Shown here one piece after another: positions 1 through 6,567 of a stretch of DNA of 9,125 nt. Source of the stretch: an uncultured Treponema sp. (GTDB lineage Bacteria > Spirochaetota > Spirochaetia > Treponematales > Treponemataceae); the NCBI GenBank assembly GCA_937885475.1, contig CAKZZR010000122.1, positions 1-9,125 on the forward strand, given 5' to 3'. A program made the translations under genes and the position numbers. Each line of letters begins with the position of its first letter. The stretch's first letter is position 1. The notes under the pieces were generated by a model. That model ran no database searches. It had not been told where the DNA came from and saw nothing but the letters and a program-made list of their open reading frames with translations.

Positions 1-610
1 GCTTTTCTGACGAAAGCGCAAGAGCCGAAAGCGCCGTCTCCACGTCGGACACGAGCGGTGTCCACTTTTTTTCTGCTGCCGCCTTGAACAGGATGCGGAA
101 CGTCTCGTCATTTCCGATTGCCCCCAGGGTCTGAAGCACGGACTTCAGCAGCTGCTGCTCAGAGTCCTCAACCTTTGAGGCAGAAACGTAGGTATTAAGG
201 AACGTTACAAAGCGCTCCCGCGGCAAATCCGCCGTCGTTATCTTATTGAGCACGGCAATCTTAACCGTCATGTCGCTGAACACGGAATACAGCTCAAGGA
301 ATTTATCGGTCAGCTGATTTTTTTCCGCCGGGCTGCATTTTTCTATGTATTCATTCGGAATGGCAAAAATGCCGGCAACCGCAAGAGCAGAAAGCTCACG
401 GTCATCACCTAAAATTTCCTTGTAATTCGTGGAAAATTCAAGGGCTGCCTTCGCAAGGTCAACCTTCTCCACCTCGGAGGCTTCCTTAACGGCCTCCGTC
501 TTGTCCGCGATGTTTCCGCTCACAAAGCGCCGCTGATTCTTGCTTCCCAAGGAAAACAGCGCTGGAGCGCCTACCAGAGCACATACAAAAATTGCCGAAA
601 TTCTTTTCAT
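1..610 (-). CDS. Exported alpha-helical, HEAT-repeat-like protein (partial, 3' end outside window)
   Basis: About 203 N-terminal residues are present; the gene continues past the left edge. The protein begins MKRISAIFVCALVGAPALFS, a short basic start plus a hydrophobic stretch, so it probably has a Sec signal peptide cut near residue 20. There is no lipobox cysteine at that point. The mature part is rich in Ala, Leu, Glu and Lys and reads as successive amphipathic helices; the last ~45 visible residues (LLKSVLQTLGAIGNDETFRI and onward) resemble HEAT-type repeats. The ATG at 608-610 is supported by AAGGTGA (614-620) three bases upstream. It lies 24 nt after the PilZ gene on the same strand, so the two are probably co-transcribed. 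No enzymatic motif is visible. A periplasmic scaffold or protein-interaction role is inference only. Confidence 0.75.
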   Translation of the reverse strand, partial: MKRISAIFVCALVGAPALFSLGSKNQRRFVSGNIADKTEAVKEASEVEKVDLAKAALEFSTNYKEILGDDRELSALAVAGIFAIPNEYIEKCSPAEKNQLTDKFLELYSVFSDMTVKIAVLNKITTADLPRERFVTFLNTYVSASKVEDSEQQLLKSVLQTLGAIGNDETFRILFKAAAEKKWTPLVSDVETALSALALSSEK

Positions 611-613
611 ATA

Positions 614-620
614 TCACCTT
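614..620 (-). promoter_or_regulatory. Ribosome binding site of the exported HEAT-like protein
   Basis: On the minus strand AAGGTGA lies three bases before the ATG at 610. It fixes this start and shows that translation initiates independently of the PilZ gene, whose stop is at 635-637. Confidence 0.6.
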
Positions 621-634
621 TTTTACCAAATGAG

Positions 635-1900
635 CTACAATAATACATCTGTTTTTGTGTCGGGGACAACTGTCTCCTCAAATTCCTTTTCCATCGTCGC
701 TGCCGCAGATTCATTTGCGGAAGAGGAAATCACATCGTCCGTATCAAGAATCTGAGAGGAAAGCACATCGACCGCAGAGCGCGGCTTAGGAAAAGCAGTC
801 TGCTTTGGAATGTCCACGCCGTCTTCCGTACCGGCAAGCTCGTCCTTAGGAATGACAATATCCTCGGCATCACTCTCGCTCTGGGCAATCGCCTCAAAAA
901 TCTCCTTCTCCTTTTCTGGAAGGATATTGTAGACATAGCTCAGAACGATATTCCGCATGACCGGGTCAATATGGATGCATTCAAAATGCAACCGCGACTG
1001 CTTAAGCTCCGCGTTGTATTCCACCGTGCGCACAATGCCGAACATGACAACAAGACGGCTGTCCACCTGAAACTGAAGCTTTATCTGCACGTTAGGAACG
1101 CCCTTTCCACCGATGCGTATGAGCGCGCCGCTTTCAGAAATATCCTCCAAAAGACATTTCAGCCCCGACTTTGACTCAACAATCTTATAGTCGATGTCCT
1201 TTTCTTTCAGAATATATAAATCTGCCATGATGTGGCATTTTGCCCGGATGGCATTGCGCTTCTGCGTGCGAACGAGGTTCATGGAATGCTCAAGGAACAG
1301 GGAGGGCTTTCCAAGAAACAGCCCCTCGCCAGAAACCGTCGTGTCAAACACATAGCGTGCATCCCCTGTGCGCCACAAATAGACGCTCACGGACTGCCCG
1401 ACCCAGGATTTGCCGTCAATCGTAATCTGCCCCTTCTGCGTGGGAACGCGGATTGTAAGCAATTTGCCGTTGTTCATCAGCTCGGACGAGAACACGCCCT
1501 TTCCCGGAAGAATTATCCTGAGTTTCTGATGCGCGGCAAGAGAGCGGGTGGAGTCAAGCCCGCGCTTTTTGTCGGCATCCTTCTCAATCTTATTCCTGAA
1601 GGCATACAGCTTTGTAAGCAACCGCTGATTTTTTTCCGTGGAGATGGAGCCTTCCGATTCTGCCCGGGATTTTATCGTTCCGATGCATTTTGTAAGCGAC
1701 GGCATTGAATAAAAAAGCGCCACCGGGTCAGTAAGATTGCATATTTCCGCCGTTTTCCACAGCAAGGCAAGTTCCGAGGAATGAAATCCCTCGTCATACC
1801 CGCGAAGAAAAAAGCTTATCTTCACTTTGTAGAGGCTGTATATCTTTCCGAGTCCGGCAAGCACCGCCGCAGCGATGAGCAAGGGGATCACTAAATGCAT
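635..1900 (-). CDS. Membrane-anchored PilZ domain c-di-GMP receptor with YcgR-like N-terminal domain
   Basis: Predicted 421 aa. Residues 2-18 are a hydrophobic anchor (MHLVIPLLIAAAVLAGLG). Residues ~30-130 are a helical, spirochaete-type region, and ~145-205 look like the beta-rich YcgR/PilZN domain. The PilZ domain starts at ~210 with the complete c-di-GMP signature: RxxxR at R215-R219 (QKRNAIR) and DxSxxG at D253-G258 (DISESG). The tail from ~330 is acidic and low in complexity. PilZ proteins bind cyclic di-GMP and pass the signal to motility, envelope or transcription targets; the target here cannot be read from sequence. The frame stays open upstream to 2146, but that extension runs through the divergent promoter and antisense to the next gene, so the ATG at 1900 is preferred. 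No good ribosome binding site is seen; GGAG at 1918-1921 is 17 nt away. The start is therefore less certain than the function. Confidence 0.85.
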   Translation of the reverse strand: MHLVIPLLIAAAVLAGLGKIYSLYKVKISFFLRGYDEGFHSSELALLWKTAEICNLTDPVALFYSMPSLTKCIGTIKSRAESEGSISTEKNQRLLTKLYAFRNKIEKDADKKRGLDSTRSLAAHQKLRIILPGKGVFSSELMNNGKLLTIRVPTQKGQITIDGKSWVGQSVSVYLWRTGDARYVFDTTVSGEGLFLGKPSLFLEHSMNLVRTQKRNAIRAKCHIMADLYILKEKDIDYKIVESKSGLKCLLEDISESGALIRIGGKGVPNVQIKLQFQVDSRLVVMFGIVRTVEYNAELKQSRLHFECIHIDPVMRNIVLSYVYNILPEKEKEIFEAIAQSESDAEDIVIPKDELAGTEDGVDIPKQTAFPKPRSAVDVLSSQILDTDDVISSSANESAAATMEKEFEETVVPDTKTDVLL

Positions 1901-1903
1901 TTC

Positions 1904-1933
1904 GTATACAATTTTATCTCCGTATACTATAAT
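1904..1933 (+). promoter_or_regulatory. Divergent promoter with two GTATAC boxes; sigma70-like promoter for the CPBP gene
   Basis: The 45-bp gap between the divergent start codons holds TATACA (1905-1910), 17 bp, then TATAAT (1928-1933), a good sigma70-type match reading toward the CPBP gene. GTATAC occurs at 1904-1909 and 1922-1927, within a 9-bp direct repeat (CGTATACWA) offset by 18 bp. One copy overlaps the -35 and the other abuts the -10. A minus-strand TATAGT (1926-1931) could serve the PilZ gene, but its -35 is poor. The repeats could be an operator; this is inferred from pattern only. Confidence 0.45.
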
Positions 1934-1945
1934 ACCATAATAAAT

Positions 1946-2656
1946 ATGAAAAAACATTACATATTTTTGCAAATAGCGCTCTTTTCTGCTGTTTTTTTTC
2001 TCTTTTTGCTCCCAATGCTCTGCCGGACGAGCGCTCCGGACGATATTTTCTGCAACTGGAGCTTTCCGAAGGAACAGCTGACGGCCGCTCTGCTTTCGGG
2101 ACTTTTCCTGTATGCATGCCACAGGATTACGGCAGCTCCTGCACAAGAATACAAAATCAGAGGTTCATGGAAAAACGCAGGAATCGCGCTTCTTTCGCTC
2201 TGCGCCCTTATGATTGTTGCTGGGGCGCTCCAATGGGCGGGAAGCCGTTTTCTTCCGCAGGCAAAAAATGTGGCGGTCGTGCGGCTTCCGCAGGATGTGC
2301 CGGCATTTTTTTTCTGCGTGCTCACTTTTTTAAGCGCGGCAAGCTTTGAGGAACTTCTCTTCCGGGCATTCGTTCCGTTGTGTTTAAAGGAAATTTTGAT
2401 TAATGCGGCAATAACCCGGCAAAAAGCCCTTACAGAGCGGACAAAAAAAGCGGCGATGCTTTCTGCCATCACAGTCTCAGGAATTCTGTTTGCGCTCTCG
2501 CACCGCTATCTTGGCGCACTCGCCGTTCTTAACGCAATTTTTGCACACGGCATCCTTACGGCGTGCCTTTTACGGACGAAGAGCCTTGCCTTTCCTTCAC
2601 TGGCGCACTTTTTGTATAACATGGTGAACCTTGTGATTTTGTCAGGCTGTAAGTGA
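1946..2656 (+). CDS. CPBP (CAAX protease/bacteriocin-processing, Abi) family intramembrane metalloprotease
   Basis: Predicted 236 aa and the only plus-strand gene. Hydrophobic segments lie near residues 5-25, 47-57, 78-97, 118-134, 170-185, 190-210 and 217-233. The Abi/CPBP glutamic protease motifs are present: EExxxR at E135-R140 (EELLFR), FxxxH at F182-H186 (FALSH), and HxxxN at H221-N225 (HFLYN). Members include CAAX prenyl proteases and bacteriocin-maturation or immunity proteins; the substrate is unknown here and no bacteriocin peptide gene is adjacent. The ATG at 1946 is chosen over the in-frame ATG at 1895 because 1895 lies upstream of the likely -10 (1928-1933) and because MKKHYIF opens a normal first membrane segment. 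No Shine-Dalgarno precedes 1946. The gene is divergent from the PilZ gene and convergent with the DUF4340-like gene, so it is probably monocistronic. Confidence 0.88.
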   Translation: MKKHYIFLQIALFSAVFFLFLLPMLCRTSAPDDIFCNWSFPKEQLTAALLSGLFLYACHRITAAPAQEYKIRGSWKNAGIALLSLCALMIVAGALQWAGSRFLPQAKNVAVVRLPQDVPAFFFCVLTFLSAASFEELLFRAFVPLCLKEILINAAITRQKALTERTKKAAMLSAITVSGILFALSHRYLGALAVLNAIFAHGILTACLLRTKSLAFPSLAHFLYNMVNLVILSGCK

Positions 2657-2729
2657 AGCGGACAATGCAGAACGTCTCGAATGAAAGAACCGCATTGCAA
2701 GCATCAGGGTATGTAACCCTCCGCACGAA
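2657..2729. other. Convergent intergenic gap with a weak hairpin
   Basis: This 73-bp gap separates two convergent genes, where transcripts from both sides should end. A 5-bp stem (AGGGT 2706-2710 / ACCCT 2716-2720) has a 5-nt loop, and CAATGC (2663-2668) pairs with GCATTG (2692-2697) across a wide loop. Neither is followed by a U-tract, so no confident intrinsic terminator can be called. Confidence 0.25.
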
Positions 2730-3629
2730 TCAGTCAAACAGGGAGCGGAAGGAACGGTACGTCCACGCGCTTACGGAAACCGCGAAATTCCAAGGCTCGC
2801 CCGCATCGTATACAAAAACCGCATCGCCGTCATCGAGAAGATGTATCAGAACAGAATAAGAAAAGCCGTCCTCGTATGCAAGGGTAAGCCGAGGGGATTC
2901 CTGCGCCGCCTGCCCTGGCACAGAAACCAGAGAGCCATGCCGCAGTTCAGAGAGCTTCTGAAGCCTAATTGCGCCGTGGACATCATCGCTTAAAAAAAAG
3001 CGCTGCCCCCCTTCTGCAAGCACCGCACGCGTTAAAAGCGCAGAATCCGAGCGCAAGGCATGTGGCGCAATGAATGGATCGTACCAGAAGCGCGCTTCCG
3101 CGTGCAAAAACGCGCCCATGTCATCAAGCGTCGCGTATACCGCTTCGTCATCATTCACAGAAACAAAGCGCATCGTCTTAGAAAAATCCTGCTGATAAAA
3201 ATGAAGAGCTCCCGTCGTACCGTCAGAAAGTGTATATGAAAGAAAAAAAAGAGGTAAAAAAGAATCAATATGTGCAATTTTCTTATCCACTTCGTCTATT
3301 TTTTTATACATCTTCCTAACAGATTTAAGCGTTTCTACCAGTTTTTCAACCTGCTTCTGCTCAACCGGAAAGACAAATCCGTTGCACTCGCCTATCCACA
3401 CGTCATAAGAATAGGTTAAATGTATACCTTCGCCTTCATTTGAGCGAAGTATAATTTCCTTTGGCGCTGCATTTTTTGAAGGATTCAAAAATGCCGTCCG
3501 AATAAAAGGCTCCTCCCTTATTCCCTTTTCCCGCACCACAGAAAAAACAAGGAGTACGGCAAGCAACGCAATCAAAAGACCAAGCACAGCGTCAACGCCA
3601 AGGCGCAGGCGGTTCAACATTTTTCCCAT
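2730..3629 (-). CDS. Membrane-anchored DUF4340-like protein, accessory of the GldAFG-type transporter
   Basis: Predicted 299 aa. One N-terminal membrane segment at ~12-32 follows a basic start, so the rest is probably extracytoplasmic. The soluble part fits the DUF4340 pattern loosely: a strand with W78 and G80, FPVE at 87-90, then a helix (QVEKLVETLKSVRKMYKK, 93-110). Proteins of this kind are commonly encoded directly after GldF/GldG-type ABC genes, usually as longer proteins with repeated units. No catalytic motif is visible. The start overlaps the upstream transporter gene by 16 nt, which argues for translational coupling and a shared complex. The ATG at 3629 is favoured over the ATG at 3620 because AGGAGA sits 8 nt before it. 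The family assignment is from pattern and context and is less sure than the coding call. Confidence 0.7.
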   Translation of the reverse strand: MGKMLNRLRLGVDAVLGLLIALLAVLLVFSVVREKGIREEPFIRTAFLNPSKNAAPKEIILRSNEGEGIHLTYSYDVWIGECNGFVFPVEQKQVEKLVETLKSVRKMYKKIDEVDKKIAHIDSFLPLFFLSYTLSDGTTGALHFYQQDFSKTMRFVSVNDDEAVYATLDDMGAFLHAEARFWYDPFIAPHALRSDSALLTRAVLAEGGQRFFLSDDVHGAIRLQKLSELRHGSLVSVPGQAAQESPRLTLAYEDGFSYSVLIHLLDDGDAVFVYDAGEPWNFAVSVSAWTYRSFRSLFD

Positions 3630-5827
3630 CGAGATTTTCTCCTAAAAGCAATGCCCGCATAGCAGAGCCCTATGCAGAGCGGAACAAAAATGAACATGCA
3701 GAAAAGCGTCCGTCGCCGGGCAGAACGGAACGCGTCATCGTCATAGACCTTAAAGAGCGAGCGGTTCACAGAAAGCCCCGCCTTTTGCTGAAGTTCGGAA
3801 AGTTCATTCTCGTCGGAAAGACGCAGCAGCGCATTCACCAGAAAGTCAAGATTCCGATAGTCGCCCGAAGAACCTCCTATATAGCCCAGCGTCAGACTGT
3901 GAACGAAATATTGGTCAGGAATCAAAAGCAGCGCTCCCGAACGGAACGCAAGAGGAACGGCTTTCTTTTCTATCCCCCCCATCCGCTTTTCCACATAGAA
4001 AGGATTCGTAACGAACAAAGATTCCGGCGCGTCAAAATCCGGTTTCTCAAGCCATGCTGCCGGAGACGAAAATAGAACCGGTTCAATTTTCTCATCCCCT
4101 GCAATTTCCGCAGGCCAGAAAACTACGACTCCCTGCTGGGAATTCTGCTGAGGAAGCACGGAAATCCATTCCGGGTAATTTATCTGCCGGGAAACAGCAC
4201 CCGAGGCATCCCCGTTCTCACCGTCGCTCTGCATAAGAATTCGCGCGCAGGAAATGTCCGACACCAGGTTTCCGGTGAACGAAAGCCCATGCCTTTCAAG
4301 AAAACGTATGAACGGCTGTTCAGCATCCTCGGTAACCGCCCAGGAATTTTCTATGTCAATGGAATACGGCGAGGCGGCGGCAAAAACCACGCCCCCTCGC
4401 TCAAGAAATTCATCAATCGCCGCGCACTGCTCCTCCGTCAAAAGCCGGCTTCCAAGCACCACAAGCATTCCGTCTGCCTCAAGCTGCGAACGAAGCGCGG
4501 AATCCAAACGAAGCTCGTTCACCACAAAGCCCTGGGAATTGAGCCACGGCACCACATAGGAATAATCGTCCGTAAGAGAGCGGGCGTTTCCGCACAGCAC
4601 GTTGACCACACGACGCTTTTGCCCAAGCAGGCTTAGGATTCGTATGTCCAGGTCGTATTCCAGTGAATTTGACGACAGAATGAACGGAATGACATCCCAG
4701 CTTCCCTGATACTCAATGATGACCGAGGAATAGACCGTCACGTATTCCGTGCGGTTTTTGCCGACCGTCCTGAATTCCCGTCCGGTTATGCCGTAGTTCT
4801 GCATTGCAGTACGGAGCGACTCTGACTGCTCAGCGTCCACCTCGCTGTAAATCACACGCCCTGACACAGACGAGGCAAATTCATGCAAAAAATCGCTGAC
4901 TTCCCGTGCCTGCGGATACACCGCAGAAAGTATTCCGCTTTTAAAATATGTAATCTTAAGCTCGCCTTCCGCAAAACGAAGCAGATTCCTTGAATACGAT
5001 GAAACAGAGGTCCGCTGATACAGGGAAACATCATGGCGCACGTACAGCCGTGAAAAATCCAACGCAAAAAGCACAAAAATCACGCAGGCGGCATAAAAGC
5101 GACGCCGCGCCCTGCCACAAAGCAACGCGCCCTTCTTCCGTTCAGAAACAAAAAATGCCGCCGCACAAAAAAACGCCGTCGCAAGCACAAAAAAAACGGC
5201 ATCGCGGCTGTCAAAAATGCCCTTTCCTGCGGACTCAAAATGCCACAAAAAGGAAAAAGCCTTCAAAAGCCGCTCAAGAAGCGGAAGTCCGGCCGCATAT
5301 ATCACGAACAGATTCGCCGCACAGCTGAGCGCCAATGCCAGCACCGTGCATAAAAGCGCGACCATCTCGCTCTCAATCAGAACGGAAAAAAGAACTGCAA
5401 GCGCCGATGCCGCAGAAAAATACAGGAACAGCATGAAAAAGCCGCACAGCGCCTGTCCCGAATCTACGGCTCCAAAGAGGTTCACGCACAAAGGAAGCAA
5501 AAACTGCGGAAGGGTCATCAGCACCGTCTGAATGAAAAGCGCAAGATAATCGGAAAGGATTTTTTTTAGCGGACTTAGAGGAGCAAGAAAAACCGGAGTC
5601 TCAGTTCCCGTCGCAGTCATTCCGCGCTGCAAGACAGGTATGGCAACCACCGCCAGCACCGGAAGGAACGTAAAAAATCCGTACAAGTCCGAGGAGCCGC
5701 CTCCCCCAAAAAAGTTCTTTGCATAAAAAAAATGCAGCGCGCTCACCAGATTGAAAAAAAACGCCGTCGCATAAAAAAGAGGTTGCACGAGCGCCATATA
5801 CAATTTGAATTTCAGAACGGACTTCAT
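3614..5827 (-). CDS. Fused ABC-2 permease (GldF-like) and GldG-like auxiliary protein
   Basis: Predicted 737 aa in two parts. Residues 1-~230 are an ABC-2 permease with about six membrane segments; HFESAGKGIFDSRDAVFF (196-213) matches the segment near the end of GldF-type permeases. A further membrane segment at ~243-258 leads into an extracytoplasmic GldG-like part: a DUF7088-type region at ~283-395 (ITYFKSGILSAVYPQAREV; LEYDLDIR) and an ABC_transp_aux-type region at ~405-670 (DEFLERGGVVFAAASPY at 472-488). A last membrane segment at ~707-728 ends in a basic tail. In Flavobacterium gldF and gldG are separate; here they are one chain. The ATG at 5827 overlaps the ATPase stop (ATGA) and has AAGGTG five bases upstream. 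The substrate is unknown; gliding is not expected in a spirochaete, so export or envelope assembly is more plausible (inference). Confidence 0.87.
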   Translation of the reverse strand: MKSVLKFKLYMALVQPLFYATAFFFNLVSALHFFYAKNFFGGGGSSDLYGFFTFLPVLAVVAIPVLQRGMTATGTETPVFLAPLSPLKKILSDYLALFIQTVLMTLPQFLLPLCVNLFGAVDSGQALCGFFMLFLYFSAASALAVLFSVLIESEMVALLCTVLALALSCAANLFVIYAAGLPLLERLLKAFSFLWHFESAGKGIFDSRDAVFFVLATAFFCAAAFFVSERKKGALLCGRARRRFYAACVIFVLFALDFSRLYVRHDVSLYQRTSVSSYSRNLLRFAEGELKITYFKSGILSAVYPQAREVSDFLHEFASSVSGRVIYSEVDAEQSESLRTAMQNYGITGREFRTVGKNRTEYVTVYSSVIIEYQGSWDVIPFILSSNSLEYDLDIRILSLLGQKRRVVNVLCGNARSLTDDYSYVVPWLNSQGFVVNELRLDSALRSQLEADGMLVVLGSRLLTEEQCAAIDEFLERGGVVFAAASPYSIDIENSWAVTEDAEQPFIRFLERHGLSFTGNLVSDISCARILMQSDGENGDASGAVSRQINYPEWISVLPQQNSQQGVVVFWPAEIAGDEKIEPVLFSSPAAWLEKPDFDAPESLFVTNPFYVEKRMGGIEKKAVPLAFRSGALLLIPDQYFVHSLTLGYIGGSSGDYRNLDFLVNALLRLSDENELSELQQKAGLSVNRSLFKVYDDDAFRSARRRTLFCMFIFVPLCIGLCYAGIAFRRKSRWEKC
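3638..3643 (-). promoter_or_regulatory. Ribosome binding site of the DUF4340-like gene, inside the upstream gene
   Basis: AGGAGA lies 8 nt before the ATG at 3629 and within the last codons of the preceding gene (its RRKSR segment). It selects 3629 over the nearby in-frame ATG at 3620 and supports coupled translation. Confidence 0.65.
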
Positions 5828-6564
5828 GTGGACACCTTAAGGAACACGTTTTCTATGGAATCTGCGCCAAACTGCGCCTTGAGAAAAGCCGGAGAGCCAG
5901 CGGCAGCAATCGTCCTTTCATGCAGGATGTAAATCTGCGAGCAGAGCGCCTCAACCTCCTGCATTATGTGAGTGGAAAGCAGCACCGTCCGCGTCTCAGC
6001 AATTTTTTTTACGATGCTCCGAAACTGAATTATCTGAGCGGGATCAAGACCGTTTGTCGGCTCGTCCAAAATCACATTGCCAGGCTCCGCGACAAGAGCC
6101 GCACACAAAAGCACTCGCTGCCTATAGCCCTTTGAAAGCGCGCGTATTTTTTTTTCTGACGCATCCTGTATCAAGCATTCCCTTAAGACTTCGCGAACGC
6201 GGTTCATTTTTTCGTCCTCAGTAAAGCTTGGTCGTGCCATGCCCAGAACGCCATACAGATATTCCGCCGCATACAGATTTTCCGGCAGGGACGCATCCTC
6301 CGGCATGTAGCCAACAAGCTGCAGTGCCGCATGAGGATTTTTCTGCACGTCAACAGGAGAGCCCTCGTCGTCACCAGACACAAGCACGTTGCCTTCCGTG
6401 GCATAATGAAGGGCACACACAGCCTTAAGAAGCGTGGATTTTCCGGCACCGTTCACGCCCAAAAGCCCGGTGATGCATCCGCGCCGCGCCGTAAGGTTCA
6501 CATTCTGAACGGAAAAGTCCCGCGCACCGTTATATTTTTTAGAAAAACCGACAAATTCTATCAT
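5824..6564 (-). CDS. ABC transporter ATP-binding protein, GldA/CcmA type
   Basis: Predicted 246 aa, full length for a single ABC ATPase. Motifs in order: Walker A GVNGAGKST (36-44), Q-loop region GYMPED (85-90) with Glu89 where many ABC proteins have Gln, signature LSKGYRQR (143-150), Walker B VILDEPT (164-170) with catalytic Glu168, D-loop GLDP (172-175), and switch His199 (STHIMQE). The GY-x-PE form of the Q-loop is usual in the GldA-like subfamily, so this is not a defect. It should power the permease encoded by the next gene, whose start overlaps its stop. Its ATG is 3 nt after the RNase Z stop and lacks a clear ribosome binding site, so it probably depends on coupling to RNase Z translation. 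The coding strand has nine A's in a row at 6147-6155 (Lys138-Lys139), a possible slippage site. Confidence 0.95.
   Translation of the reverse strand: MIEFVGFSKKYNGARDFSVQNVNLTARRGCITGLLGVNGAGKSTLLKAVCALHYATEGNVLVSGDDEGSPVDVQKNPHAALQLVGYMPEDASLPENLYAAEYLYGVLGMARPSFTEDEKMNRVREVLRECLIQDASEKKIRALSKGYRQRVLLCAALVAEPGNVILDEPTNGLDPAQIIQFRSIVKKIAETRTVLLSTHIMQEVEALCSQIYILHERTIAAAGSPAFLKAQFGADSIENVFLKVST
5833..5838 (-). promoter_or_regulatory. Ribosome binding site of the permease/GldG fusion gene
   Basis: AAGGTG lies 5 nt before the ATG at 5827, inside the end of the ATPase gene. Together with the ATGA stop/start overlap it supports coupled synthesis of ATPase and permease. Confidence 0.55.
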
Positions 6565-6567
6565 AGG

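Noticed and set aside
85..89. The ATPase Q-loop lacks Gln (GYMPE, residues 85-89, gene at 5824-6564), suggesting an inactive ATPase.
   Set aside because: GY-x-PE is usual in the GldA-like subfamily, and all other catalytic motifs are intact.
1232..1708. A 158-codon plus-strand open frame.
   Set aside because: It is antisense to the PilZ coding region, and its translation is rich in Arg, Cys and His with no recognisable motif.
1895..1945. A 17-codon longer start for the CPBP protein at the ATG at 1895.
   Set aside because: It lies upstream of the likely -10 element and overlaps the PilZ start codon; the shorter form opens on a normal membrane segment.
1901..2146. An 82-codon in-frame N-terminal extension of the PilZ protein.
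   Set aside because: It runs through the divergent promoter and antisense to the CPBP coding region, has no ribosome binding site, and its sequence is basic and unlike a domain.
2706..2720. An intrinsic terminator between the convergent genes.
   Set aside because: The stem is only 5 bp and has no U-tract on either strand, so it is listed only as a weak hairpin.
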